64,000 nucleotides of DNA from Lepidostoma basale (GCA_022606425.2 JAHDVF020000881.1:186001-250000), one strand, 5' to 3'. Shown: positions 43,290-54,830, counted from the stretch's first letter. Numbers and translations are program-made. The notes: generated by a model from the letters alone, not told the origin.

Positions 43290-43660
43290 CTTCTTCTTCT
43301 TCTTTTTTTATAAGATCTGACGATCTGTGACACAGAAATCATATCTCGTCGGATGATGAGATCCAGCTGTCCCTCCATCTCTTAGGCGGTCTTCCAAGTG
43401 AGCGGTGTTCGGAGGGGATTTCATAAGCGGCTGTATATGCAAGTCTGTCACCATTCATTCGGGCTACATGGTCCCTCCAGTATCTTCTTCTGGATCTACT
43501 CCACTGAACGATATCCTCTATTTAGCAAGTTTTTCTTATGTCTACGTTGTGTACACCATCTCGGAGAGTTTTTCTAGTAATTGATCTTAGGGCCTTCATC
43601 TCCGATATTCTTAGTAGTCCCTTGGTTTGCACAGTGTCAGCCCTCGTCTCTACATTTTTT
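43290..43660 (-). pseudogene. Non-LTR retrotransposon 3' end, family Q copy 3 (longest)
   Basis: Minus strand: QTKGLLRISEMKALRSITRK, TLRDGVHNVDIRKT, a stop near 43528, then IVQWSRSRRRYWRDHVARMN, DRLAYTAAYEIPS and GRPPKRWRDSWISSS. The tail is GAA-type, shown as TTCTTCTTCTTC at 43290-43302. It is the longest copy of the family and defines its order. Confidence 0.8.
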
Positions 43661-45284
43661 TACATTTTTTCATTAACCGAAAACTATATTAACCCGGCAT
43701 GACCACAGGGGTTTAATATTAGTAATGCTTAGAGTTTATATAATTCGTTTAAAGTGTTAAATATAGTTTGTTTTTACATTAACATTTGATTTAACGTCCA
43801 CCCATAATTTTCATAAACCCATGATATTAGCAAAAGTGAATTGTATCACATTTTACGCAGACACGCGTTGTACGAGTATAGTTGTAAGTATTTAGTATAC
43901 AAGCATTTTAATGTTCTTATAGTTCAATTTTCAAATAACGCATTGCAAATGAATAAACTGAAATTACTTACCTGTATATAACTTTGTTTTGAATTTACGT
44001 ATCGAAACCGCAAATTGAAATACTGGAACGAAATTCGTATTACCATGAAATAATTATGTATGTATAATCCTCTTATATATTAAATACACGGTGTTCCAAT
44101 CACTGGAATAGATTCACCGAAAGAAAACGTTTATTTTGAGCGCAAATACGAGTATACTGATATTTAAATTAACTAAAAACATATTTTTATATGCAACCCA
44201 TTTCTCCAGAACAATCAAAAAAATATTTTTTTAACCAAGTGACTTAATTGCCGAACGCAAACCGTAATTTTCCGAAGAAAGAATTTTTTTGAATAAACCT
44301 TCAAAAGTAAAAGCAGCAAGAATTACTAGTAAAAAACAGACATTCAATTTAATTGTCAGTGGGCAGGATTCTTCTTTAAAAAAAATCACCATGATTGAAA
44401 AAAACACTGACTTACGGATGTCAAATTTGGATTTTTTTTTTTTTTTTTTCATATCTTTAATTTTTTTTGTTCCACTCAATGTAGTGTTACTTCTGTAAAG
44501 GCTTTAATTACTTATACCCACCTTAAGTAACTTTTATTTTATAACAACAATTCATTTTAATAAAAATTTAAAACGTTGTATTTTCACAAATATTTTAACT
44601 TGATATATTAATTTTAACTTAAGGTTAAAGTTTCATATATTTAAAATAAATATTAACGCAATTTTTTTTACATAGAAAAATGGAGAAACATGTTTGTGAA
44701 AAATACAAAAAAAGTGTAGTTAAACTCCAATATTTTCATAAAAAACATTAGAATGTGAATCCAGAAGTTATTTATTTTTCAACATTTGCGCTTAGATATA
44801 TTTCCAAGTTAGTCGCTTAATTGTTATAAATAAGCAAATTAATTGGTAAGATAAGAAAAGAAACAAAAATAATTTGTGTTGTTTAGAAGTGCAAAGAAAT
44901 TGCTAGAAAAAATAAAAGTCCTGCATTGCAGCAGGATCTGCCAATCCTGTATTTCCTTTTTGGTAAACAAGCCGCGATTGATTGACTCCCTAAGGATGGA
45001 AAAGGAAATTTAAATTTCCTCTAGGAAATTTGCGGTAGAGCTTCAGGTGCCTAGGCGACCCTTCACAGTTTGAGAATAAACTACCTTGAATATAAACCAC
45101 CAACCTGTTTTATGGAAAAAGCCATTTTTCATCATCGTTCACACTCTACGATAGGGTTCCGTAAACGAACGCTTATTCCTCCGGAAATATAACATCACTG
45201 CGTGACAACTTTTTGTTATGGGAAAAAAATATATATATTATTTATCATTTCTCGTTTGTGTACTCGTATACAAATCTATGGTTA
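43661..45284. other. Single-copy DNA
   Basis: AT-rich. A 69-codon plus frame and an 82-codon minus frame overlap at 44231-44498 around a long T-run and are not convincing. 44880-45180 is GC-richer and unique. Confidence 0.4.
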
Positions 45285-45480
45285 TTTCTTTTTTTACCCA
45301 GTTTCGTTAAGCCAGATTATTTTGGCATCATCAGGTGTTACAAACAACTAACAAGAAACAGCCGTCGTGACTCTTCAAGGTTATTTTTAATTAATTGAGT
45401 ATTCAAATTTAAACATAAAATAATGTTAATGTATCAAAGTGCTTCGGCAAAAATAATGGATTATCAAATACATGGCAGTA
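45285..45480. repeat. Family F repeat, copy 3
   Basis: Minus-strand motif at about 45301-45344 (core CTGATGA intact, GAAAC kept, stem partly lost), then a decayed second half AAGAAACAGCCGTCG and the tag CAAAGTGCTTCGGC at 45435-45448. Confidence 0.6.
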
Positions 45481-45927
45481 AAACGACCAATCACATATGT
45501 AAGCTAAACGGTTTTTGAATATTAGAGCATAAAAAAATACATCGTACGACAATTATTAAAAAAAATATATATTTTAATAATCGAAAAAAAAAATATTATT
45601 TTTTGAAAATTTCATGAAACTCTCCTTTTCAAGTGTCATTAAAAACGTAATTATTGACGTTGACTTGCAAGTGGTTGAGTGGTGAAACAACTCCTTCGCA
45701 GAACCGTTACATCTGCCTACGTCGCACGTCGCTTCATAATTAGTGCTTTCATATATTGGAAGTTGTTTAATAATAAATTTAATTGTTCATTTCATATGAA
45801 TAATGCACATGTTAAAAAAAAATTTAACACCAACGTTATGAGGTTGAATTTAACTTATGTACTCGTATTATGCTTATGTTATTTACAACGTGTTATTTTA
45901 AATATACTTTTAATTCATTTAATGAAA

Positions 45928-46370
45928 TAGTACCACTTGCAGTCAGAACAATGAACGTATCACTTGCGGTCAATCGATATTATTAAAATAAATTAATGTT
46001 AGGAGTGACCCCACTTGCGGTCAAAGAAAATTTGATAGTTTATAATAGGTTTATTTAAAGTACACATAAACTTTACCTATATATCTTATTATTTATTCAA
46101 GTTTTTTAATTTAAGTTTAGAATTTTACCTATCCAAATCTAACCCACCTACTAACGCAATAATTTAAACTAGCATGGAGGTCAATTTTACCATTATTTTT
46201 ATCTAACTGATGATTTGATCCGCAATTTGTAATTGCCGATTTATAAAGTTATTTTGTTGACCGCAATCACCCCTGTAAATATTTGCATTTTATCATATTG
46301 ATTGACCCGAAGTGCCACGAAAATGTGCTGACCGCAAATAGCACGACCGCAAATGGCAAGACACTCATTT
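45928..46370. mobile_element. Possible DNA element with subterminal repeats
   Basis: The motif CACTTGCGGTCA or its inverse TGACCGCAA(A/T)TG occurs at about 45932 (one change), 45960, 46011, 46257, 46330 and 46346. It faces inward at both ends. Several short inverted copies near the ends are typical of subterminal transposase-binding sites in some DNA transposons (family knowledge). There are no clear terminal repeats or duplication, so the call is tentative. Confidence 0.4.
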
Positions 46371-46749
46371 TATATGGTTGATTCACATCCGTGTGTGGGT
46401 TGCTATTTTTTCGAGCGACGCGTTTTTCTTGTTTCTGAATCTTTTTTGTTTTCACTCCGTTTGAACATCACATCATGCAAAGTACACAGTTTGCACACAG
46501 GCTCCACTACACTGTTATACTGTGTTTGTGCTTTGAAAAGAATAATATGAAAGCTAAAACAATATACTTCATGCTCGGTGACAGAGTTATATTAGGTACG
46601 AAGTAAAATAATATTGCGGTCGCTGATATTTTAAACCTTTACTATAAAAGTATACATATTTAACTAAAATCTGTGAAATGTTCCGAAAAGTTAGGAAAAA
46701 CTTATTAAACTCATTTAAAGCAATTTTTCAATATTCACAAAAGTGTATC
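46371..46749. other. Single-copy DNA
   Basis: No gene or repeat recognised. Confidence 0.4.
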
Positions 46750-47394
46750 TAACGAGTGTATTAAGGTTGTATGTTTACAAAAGATGGGCGAGTGGAGAGG
46801 GATATTAAAAGAAGGGTTGGGGCAGGCAACAAAGTAAATGGTGCACTTAAAGTTTTCATATACAGAAAATCTATAAAAAAAAAAGCTAAAATGGCAGTGC
46901 ACAATGGTGCTCTTGTACCGACCCTTATGTATGGAAGCGAAGCATGGAACTGACAAAAGAAGGATTAATGACGAATAAATGCAGTAAAAATGAGATCTCT
47001 TTGACGCATGTGTAGATACTCTGTGTATGATAGAGTGTCGTATGAAAATATAAGAAGTGAATGCGGTTCAAATAATGGTGTTAAGAACAAAATAATGAAA
47101 GGATCATTAGGATGGTTTGGACACATGGAAAGAATGAATGAAGAAAGAATGGTAAAAAACTTATATGTTAACGATGTAATTGAAACTAGAAATAGAGGAA
47201 GACTGAGGAAAACGTGGCACGATCAAATTAATCAAATATTAAATGTCGGCCACGTGAAGAGTCAGAGATAACGACGCACTTGCATGACACGATGTATGAA
47301 TGTTGAGGAAGTGAGAGAAATATGTCAGGAAAGAAAAGTTTGGCAGTCCATTCTTTTTGCCTACCTGTTCGGAGAGATGGCGTGATGGTTAGAG
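46750..47394 (+). pseudogene. RTE-like family A fragment
   Basis: Starts near the EFVYLGSMFTKDGRVERDIK block and reads RRVGAGNKVNGALKVFI, MAVHNGALVPTLMYGSEAWN, a stop, YSVYDRVSYENIRSECG, MKGSLGWFGHMERMNEERMV and RKTWHDQINQILNVGHV. The last segment is frameshifted and ends GAGATGGCGTGATGGTTAG. It has a stop at 46954 and an indel near 46980, with no GTTA run. Confidence 0.88.
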
Positions 47395-47419
47395 AACGAG
47401 AAATTAGATTAATGTATAA

Positions 47420-47746
47420 TAGTTGCTGATATAAGAAAGGAATGTAGAACGGAAGAAGGTATTATGAACAAAATTATAAAAGGATCGCTGCGTTGGTTCG
47501 GACATATGGAGGGTATGGATGGAGAAAGAATGGTTAAGAAAGTATACGTTAATAACGACCGAGGAAAACATGGCATGACCAAATTAATCAAAATTTAAAG
47601 GTTGGTCACGTTAGAAGTCGGAAGAATCGACGTGCGTGTATGACTCGCTGTATGAATGTGGAGGAATCTAGAGAGGTGTGCCAGGATAGAGTCGTGTTGC
47701 GGTCCATTCTCTGTGCCTAGCCCTACGGGGAAACTGCGTGATGGTT
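47420..47746 (+). pseudogene. RTE-like family A, divergent subfamily
   Basis: Plus strand: ADIRKECRTEEGIMNKIIKG, SLRWFGHMEGMDGERMVKKV, then a deletion before DRGKHGMTKLIKI (frameshifted RPRKTWHDQINQ) and CMNVEESREVCQDRVVLRSI in another frame. It shares the EEGIMNKI wording with 18880-19018 and follows the preceding copy by about 25 bases, in the same orientation. Confidence 0.82.
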
Positions 47747-48439
47747 TGTTGTTGTTGTAAATTTGAATCTAGAACAAAATGTGTTTCTATATTTTTTTTT
47801 TTTTCAAATATTTTATTTAGGAAATTTTTAAATAATACATACTTAAAATGGAGTTTACACAATTGCTGAAGTAGAAAATATCCCCGTCTAACTCACCCGT
47901 AACACGTGAATAATACTATACGAAGTGAATAATTCAACGAAGAAAAGAAAAAAAAACACCAAATGAACTTTTGTTATTTAAAATACAGTCGCTGTTTGGT
48001 TGACTTTAAAAGAGATTTAAGTATTTAAATTGTGTGCTTATCTGGGGAGGCCGAGATGGAAGAAGAGAACTGAATAATAATTATTTTCATCAGATAAGTT
48101 TTCCCGGATCTGACAATCCTAGGGCAGATTTCATTTAAACTTTCATGACTTGTTAATATTTCAGTTAGAATGGGATTTCTGCTACAAACTGATTCGCAAC
48201 AGCCAATCGTTTCTCATAAGCGAATTATGTTATACATATAAAGTATTTAGAAAACTACACATTCGTACGTGTTTTTCGACTGTTTTTGTTAAAATACCGT
48301 TTCATGTCAGACTGATCAAAACTTGCTTTTTTGAGTTAAGCCAGTGTTCTTTCAAGCGTGCGAAATGTGCATATCATTTGATAATGCCTTTGTATTTTAA
48401 TTCATTGATACGAATGAAAACTTTTTGCAAACAAAACTG
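47747..48439. other. Single-copy AT-rich DNA
   Basis: (GTT)n-like run at 47740-47758. CATTTGATAATGCCTTTG at 48374-48391 is a family G trace. No genes. Confidence 0.4.
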
Positions 48440-48600
48440 GTGAGTCTCATTAGTCTGTCGATGCCAGTGAGCCTGGCGAAACCGGTCGCTGTCGAAATAA
48501 ATATAAAAGTGGAAACAGTTAAAAAACGTCGTTTTATTATATTTAAAACCATAATTATTATTTAAAATTAACTTCCATCAAGAGATTTCAGTAAAATCAT
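48440..48600 (+). repeat. Family L repeat copy with hammerhead-like motif
   Basis: Motif 48455-48487: CTGTCGAT, GCCAG-loop-CTGGC, GAAAC, CGGT, C. A6 is T, as in the copy at 17097, so the change is a family feature. Downstream GTCGAAATAAATATAAAAGTGG and GAACTTCCATC-like blocks match 17130-17238. Confidence 0.65.
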
Positions 48601-48604
48601 TTCA

Positions 48605-49045
48605 TTATCTTAGGAATGAAAACGTAAGTTTTGTAGAAGTTTTTTTAATAATTTATGGGAGTGACATGTTTCGCCTTGCTAAGGCATTATCGAAACATAT
48701 CATTCGCACAAAATAAAATAAAACTTCAATAAAACAGACGATTTTACTCGTATTAATTATTTAATATGGAGTTTTACATCATTGTTCAAAAATCATTTTC
48801 ATTCTTTTAAGCTTGCATTATTCGTTTTATTTTTCCTATATGCTAAAAGCTCTAATAATTTGGTGAATTTAAATTAAGCAACATGTGGAATTGGGATAAA
48901 AAGCGTTTGGGCAGGCACCAAAGTGAATGGTTGACTTAATGTTTTCATAAACTATAATTAAACTTCTAGAAAACAGATGTTTTTATTCGTATAAAATATG
49001 TAATGTGGAGTTAAATATCATTGTTAAAGAAACAATAAACGCTAC
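48605..49045. repeat. Family G copies
   Basis: 48610-48800 holds an inverted pair (GTGACATGTTTCGCCTTGCTAAGGCATTATCGAAACATATC) and the flank TGGAGTTTTACATCATTGTT. 48950-49040 repeats only the flank. A possible family A scrap (GGGCAGGCACCAAAGTGAAT) lies at 48909-48928. Confidence 0.55.
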
Positions 49046-49654
49046 TTTAAAGTTTGAGAATGTCGTTTTGGTTTATATTTTTATTAAAAAAAAAAATGCT
49101 AGCTCACAATAATGTATAGAGCTAATGGACCCAGAGAGATGTTCTTGTTAAATATACAATATAGAGTGAGACACCATTTTCCTAGCTATTAATATGTAGC
49201 AGATAAGCCGCAACTGAAGCAAAGTGCAAACAAACATAGAATAAGTTCGGCAGAGGGGTTGTGAAACTTTAGAACCATCTAGTCGCTTCTCTCGCCATTT
49301 CTTGCCTCCGCCCCTCCTTACACCCTGTAAGTGTATTATTAAATCGTTTTAAATGGTAGGGGGGATAGAAAAGTACTTGAAACTAAAGTCTGATTGATCC
49401 AAGACCCCGGGTTACTAAGAGTATGTAAGATTAAACCACATTATTGATTTACAAAATTAATCTTGCTTTTCTTATCCGTACTAACGTGTTCTGGAATTTT
49501 CTTAGATACGATATGTTTTCCAATACAACTTTGAATAGAAATTTATGACCTTAATGATTAAAAACAGATTTTGTTAGTTAACCTGCAACGCATCGTTTGA
49601 TAGCTTACCAATTAAATGTTAAGTCTAATTCCTGATATTCCAATACATCTTCTT
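49046..49654. other. Single-copy DNA with GC-richer island
   Basis: 49180-49340 is GC-richer and not repeated in the window. No frame or domain. Confidence 0.4.
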
Positions 49655-50020
49655 CTTCTTAATTAAGGTAGTATGACCTGTTTATGACGACGAGCTGTCC
49701 TGAAATGATGATGCCCAGCCATCTCTCCATCTCTTCGGCGGCCTTTCTGGTAATCTCTTGCTGCAGGTGTTTTCTCCTTTAAATTGTTTTTCAATTCGCT
49801 TATTCTCCATGCATTCCACGTGATTTCCCCAAAAGCGTCCTCTCTTTCATCCCCATCTTACTTTATCCTTAGCATCACAGACAGACCTTATTGTCTCATT
49901 TATGATCCGATCTCTGAGGGTGCTATCTGCGATGGAGCGTAGGGTTTGCATTTCTAGTACTCTGAGAAGATTCTTAATCATATTGGTATCGGCTCTGACT
50001 TCTATCTCTTACATCATGAT
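49655..50020 (-). pseudogene. Non-LTR retrotransposon 3' end, family W (relative of Q)
   Basis: Minus strand: NMIKNLLRVLEMQTLRSIAD, STLRDRIINETIRSVCD, a stop, RFWGNHVECMENKRIEK and ERPPKRWRDGWASS. Block order equals family Q (LRISEMKALRSI, WRDHV, GRPPKRWRDSW), but the sequence is distinct. The tail is GAA-type, shown as CTTCTTCTTCTT at 49650-49661. Confidence 0.75.
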
Positions 50021-51209
50021 GGGATATATCAATGATGTTGAATATTTAAGATTATTTATTTGACAGTTCTTCATTCCTTCTAATATTGGGATTTTTAACT
50101 CAACAATTTTACTCAATAATCAATAAAGCTTTCAATCGATAAACCAATAATGTCACTCAATAATAATTTAGTGGTCGAAAGTAAAACCTTTAAATTTATT
50201 AATAACTAATAAAACTTATTATGTCACCTATTAATTATTTTATGGTCGAACGTGAAACTTGTAATGTTACTTAATAATAAGTTCTAGTGAAAAAGTCATT
50301 TAAAGGGCATCCTTTATAACTCAGCATTGTAGGAACAGTTCCCAAGCTGGAAAAGTTTTGAGAGATTTGAGGGCAATTATTACTGTGTCCTTGGAAAAGC
50401 AATAAACGGTGTGCCCCGGGACACAAAAGAGAATTCTGATGGTGGCCAAATTTATTCCGAATTCAGTTTGAAACTTCTGGCGATAAACTTTATTCGGTTT
50501 TGGAACACTCTGCAGTGAAGGGTTCCAAGGAGAGTTGTAAATGCATTTAATCTGCTGCGGTCATCTGAGCCCTAATCCCTGATACTGTAAAGCCTCTTTT
50601 AGATACTAATCTCCTTCCGCATGTGCCCTTATGGCCTCGAGTAATCTCAGAAACTCTGAATAATGCATGACTCTGACCGCTTTCCGAAGTACGAACCGGA
50701 CGTTTGGAGTTGACGATGAATAAATTTGTATTTACGTTAAAAGGTACAGATCAACACAATGTATGTAGTTTCTGTACATACAAATAGTCAATGACTTTTA
50801 GTAAAGTTACACTAAGTACTTTTTTCCGTATCTGTATATCTTTGAACATTTAATAGTATTTATAAATAAACATATACCAACCCTTGAATATTTGAGAGAG
50901 TCCTTAAAATGCTAAATATTTAAGTTGCTCTAATTAATGTGAAGATGGTAATACGTTATAGTGATAATGTTGGTGAAAGAAGGATGCAAAAATCATTAAA
51001 TACAAATATTGTAGAAAACTCAAACAAACAAAAAATGCGGGAATACGACATATCATAGCAACTAAAAAAAATTAAGGTACATTAATAAGTCTCTTAATTA
51101 AGTTGAGAATAACATAATGTGCACATTTGCAACAAATAAATGTCTGGAATCTGGAATGTATGGAAGAGATGTTAAAGCAGGCCAAAATTAAAATATTCCT
51201 CTACTCCTT
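50021..51209. other. Single-copy DNA with GC-richer island
   Basis: 50300-50720 is unique, less AT-rich and lacks long frames. It is a candidate conserved non-coding block. The rest is AT-rich. Confidence 0.4.
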
Positions 51210-51425
51210 TTTTTTAGATCTTTGGTCTGTTCCTGTAGTCAGGCCGATCTCTCTCAGTATGTTGTCTCATAGCTATCCCTCCATCTATTTGGTGGTCTTC
51301 TGGGGAGACGGAAGCCAAGAGGAATCTCCCTGAACGTATCTCCTGCGTTGTCTGCCTTATCTGACAGTGTCTTTCACCTTACAGATTTTGTGCAGATAGC
51401 CGTGTTCCTCTCACCACGTCTCGAA
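51210..51425 (-). pseudogene. Non-LTR retrotransposon 3' fragment
   Basis: Minus strand contains DPFREIPLGFRLPRRPPNRW followed by RDSYETTY and a stop. This is the P-G-RPP-RWRDS theme of families Q and W. The upstream part is unreadable. The family cannot be placed further. Confidence 0.5.
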
Positions 51426-51479
51426 ATTTGTTTCCTGCTTTTGTCATCAGCGTTTTTTTTTAATGTTGAATTGTTATAA

Positions 51480-52010
51480 GAGTCAATTGAAACGGACATA
51501 ACGAACCGAACAATATCTGGATGGAATAAATGGCGAACGTTAACTAGAATTCTGTGCGATCCAAAAATGCCAATAAAGACAAAAGGCAAGATTTATAAAA
51601 CAGCTGTCCTGTCGGCATTACTATACGGAAGCGTAGTATGGCCAGATAAAAATACACATAAACAAAAACTCCATACAACAAAAATGCGCATGTTGCGGTG
51701 GTTGGGAGGAGTCACATTGAAATACAAGGTGCGCAACGAATATGTGAGAGGAAGTTTCAAGATAGCCCCTATAAACCAAAAGTTGTCAGAAATAAGGCTC
51801 CGGTGGTATGGTAACGTGATAAGGAGACCTCACGACCATGTCGTGAAAAATTGTCTTTCCGTGACTAGTAGGAGAGGGAGAGGAAGACCTCAAACTACCT
51901 GGCTGACGAATGTGCAGAGGGATATGAAAGCCCTAGGCCTTAAAGAGGAAGCCGCTTACGAAAGAAATACCTGGCGCCAAATGATCAGAAAAGCCAACCC
52001 CGAGTAACGA
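51480..52010 (+). pseudogene. RTE/BovB-like non-LTR C-terminal region, uninterrupted
   Basis: One open frame of about 175 codons from 51480 to the stop at 52005-52007 reads: ITNRTISGWNKWRTLTRILC; KTKGKIYKTAVLSALLYGSV; MRMLRWLGGVTLKYKVRNEY; LSEIRLRWYGNVIRRPHDHV; GRGRPQTTWLTNVQRDMKAL; NTWRQMIRKANPE. The K-K-YKTA-P-LLYG, MLRWM-G, LRW-GHV-RRP and GRGRP-TTW order is that of RTE/BovB-like elements and is unlike family A. It is 5'-truncated before the thumb. The frame has no break, so the insertion is young or recently copied. Confidence 0.88.
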
Positions 52011-53044
52011 AAACAAGCGAGGGGAAAGAGTTACAGTTTAGTAATAAATGGTTTGAATTGTTAAAAATTGTGAATGAAAACGAGTGGATTAAACCGTATA
52101 TGCATTCTATCTGCTTAAGGTTTATACGAGTAATATAACAAACATAATCATTACGGCTACATTTTGACCTATTTTCAAGGTTGTTTTGCCTTTAAAATAT
52201 GGGGATCAATAAATAAGATAGGTTTTCTTATACATGAAAGGTTGGTGTAGCAATAACTTACACAGAATATAATATGAAAAACTCGATACGGATGTAAGCC
52301 TTTACCCCAGATAGATAAATTGGTGACCAGTCGCGGTCAAGGCGTGACACATTAGATCATTGATTTATTATTGAAGATACGTTATATTTTACTTCAAAAA
52401 CATCCCAAAATTACGATCGCCGTCTCGCTATGTACCACGGTATAAAATTCACCCTCCGAAGCTTAAAGCACACACATAAAAATATTTTGTCGATATTCAT
52501 AAAAACGGAACGATTTTCAATCATTAATCACACCTTTATAAACAATGATAAAATAAAAATAAATCCCGAAATCGCTATGTAAACTGCGAAAAACCTTATT
52601 TTAAGCCGTAAAAAGTTATTGTTTGACTTTGACCCTAAATCCTATCTCTACTGAATTTAATTCTTTATATCCTCTCTGAAAACGCCTCCAGAGAAAGCAG
52701 TATAACCCGGGTAACTCGCTTAAACCTTATTTTATAGTCAATATCGTATCTATCAATTTTTCTTCCAGCGTTTTCTCAGGGGTTTCACTTTGATTACTTT
52801 CTTCCTGGCATCTTTCACAAATGGCAGGGGTACTCAATAACTTAATCGTTTCCACTGCAATCTGGCAAAACTGTGCTGATTCTATTCGCGACTTCTCATA
52901 TAAATTGTATTAATAGTCGACTCCTCATACCTTAACTTTAATAAGTTATTGAATTATAAATCATTTGAAGTTTTCAAAAGTTTTAGTACAGAGTAAAAGA
53001 AGTAGAACTGAATTTAGGAGCGAAAAATATTTTGAAGAAAATAA
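52011..53044. other. Single-copy DNA
   Basis: 52360-52930 is less AT-rich and unique. No gene recognised. It could be conserved non-coding sequence. Confidence 0.4.
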
Positions 53045-53345
53045 TTCATGTTATTTTATAGTCCGTTGTATGGCCGAAACACAATGATACTTCAACATAT
53101 TTACTGTTAAAATTTAAGACATTGTTATAATACCATAATTTATTTTTATTCACTGAGAGTGTCGCGACAGCTGTTTCGCCAACCGATGTTGGAATCATCA
53201 GGTGATACAATAAACGTTATTGTAACACCTGATGATGCCAACATTGGTTGGCGGAACAGCTGTCGCGACACTCTCAGTGAATAAAAATAATTTATGATAT
53301 TATAGCAGTGTTATAAAATTAACCTTTCAAATTTAAACAGTCATG
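53045..53345. repeat. Family F repeat, complete foldback copy
   Basis: Tag TATGGCCGAAACACAATGATA (53050-53070), then near-perfect inverted arms (53144-53205 and 53219-53297). Each has AATAAAAAT, GAGAGTGTCGCGACAGCTGT and a hammerhead-like motif. A 13-base centre separates them. The two motifs differ at a few bases (GGCGAAAC left, GGCGGAAC right). Confidence 0.8.
53166..53201 (-). ncRNA. Hammerhead-like motif, family F, intact core
   Basis: Minus strand: CTGATGA, extra T, TCCAAC..GTTGGC stem, GAAAC, the octamer ACAGCTGT, then C. All core bases are present. The partner on the plus strand (53229-53264) has GGAAC in place of GAAAC and should be inactive. Outer flanks pair poorly in both. Confidence 0.5.
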
Positions 53346-53439
53346 TTATTTTAACATTATGTATTTTTGATCGGAAGATCTTTCTGCAACGACTTGCCGA
53401 AATCGGCCGAAGCCATAAACCTACGTGAAATTAAACTAA

Positions 53440-53880
53440 ATATGTATATTGTAATATATAATACTATCCTCTTTCGATGTCGTGTCAGGTCTCCCGAATG
53501 TTGCGATCACTGCAACAAAGGCATATCTGTCCTGCGCCACTTGGAATAGGTTCCGTATTCTTGTCATTTCTATCCATTCTTTTATGTTCCGCAGCCAGGA
53601 CAACTGCCTTCTACCAGCTCCCCGACGTCCCTTCACTTTACCCATTAATATCAATTGAAGGAAGTGGTACTATTCTTACCTTAGCACGTGACCCAAATAT
53701 GAGACCTTTCTAATATTCACACTCTCTATTGGCTCTGGCTTACTGTTGTACGTCTGCATTACTGACCCAATCTGTCCACAGTTTGCGGAGCATTCTGCGG
53801 TATATCCACATCTCAAACGCCTCAAACCGGTTCATTACATTCACTTTTAAAGTCCAGGTTTCGCAGCCATATAGAAATGA
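53440..53880 (-). pseudogene. Non-LTR retrotransposon 3' end, family R copy 2
   Basis: Minus strand: a frame near 53880-53740 encodes RFEAFEMWIYRRMLRKLWTD and WVSNADVQ. Then 53654-53470 encodes MGKVKGRRGAGRRQLSWLRN, IKEWIEMTRIRNLFQVAQDR and YAFVAVIATFGRPDTTSKED. A stretch between them is scrambled. It has the same architecture as 13940-14310. No GAA run remains. Confidence 0.75.
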
Positions 53881-54669
53881 AATTTATAGAATAATATATT
53901 TTACATTTTTTAATTATTATAAATACGGAAATACTTAAAGGAATTTGAACAATGACGATTGACGCTGATCCCTTCCGTGATATTGAAGCAGCGTCATTCG
54001 TCATGACATGTGTGAACAAGGAGAGGTTATCACAAATAATAGAAAAGCTAATACTGTTTTTTCTAAAAGCTTCTATATATTCTAAAGAAATAATACTTTA
54101 GTTAGTTGGTAAATGCAAACTTTGCCACATTTTCATGTTCTTGCTGACAACGTGAAATACTTGAAATTAGTTTCCAGATTTTTATAATTCCCTTTATTCC
54201 TTAAGCAAAGTAAATGTGGCAAAATAAGTTATTACTGGTCCCATCCATTAGCAGACGAGACCTAACACGGATCGCCACTTATGCTCCTCCCATTTCTACT
54301 CTTGCCTCTATATATCTCTATCTTTCGATAATACATAGAACCTGGGAATATTGCACTAAAAGACAGAAAAGATCTTATTGAACTCTACATTTTTAATATG
54401 GCATTAAAACGGGAGAAAATAATACTATTTTAAATTTGCCAAAATAAAAGAAAGGCGATTTTCTGTCACTTGAAATCAAAAACTGTGATAAAATATGATA
54501 TTTACCATAAGCATTTTTTTTTTACCCTACCCTTAATTAGCTACTGTGCATTATTTAACATGTACTTCTTCTAAATAATTATTATTTTCATTCCATCGAC
54601 ACATTTGTTAATTTAATATATACAAGATAACATTTTGTGGGAAATTCTATCATACTAGGAACATAAAAA
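53881..54669. other. AT-rich DNA without recognised features
   Basis: No gene or repeat recognised. Confidence 0.5.
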
Positions 54670-54830
54670 GTCATAGACAGCACCTAATAGACAATGTTTT
54701 GGCTGATCTGACTAGGTTGGGCGAATTGGACTGCTGGGAGCAAAAGGTGCAGGATCGAGGAGCTTGGCGAAAAATCATCAAGGAGGCTAAAACTCTTCAA
54801 GAGTTGTATGGCCATAGGAAGTAAGTAAGC
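54670..54830 (+). pseudogene. Non-LTR retrotransposon 3' fragment, family S copy 1
   Basis: A plus frame reads DNVLADLTRLGELDCWEQ, then KVQDRGAWRKIIKEAKTLQE and LYGHRK, then stop. The QDR-W-K-I-EAKTLQ end is a non-LTR C-terminus. The copy at 62790-62965 matches it (EDRGAWWKIIKETKNLQKLHG). Confidence 0.6.
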
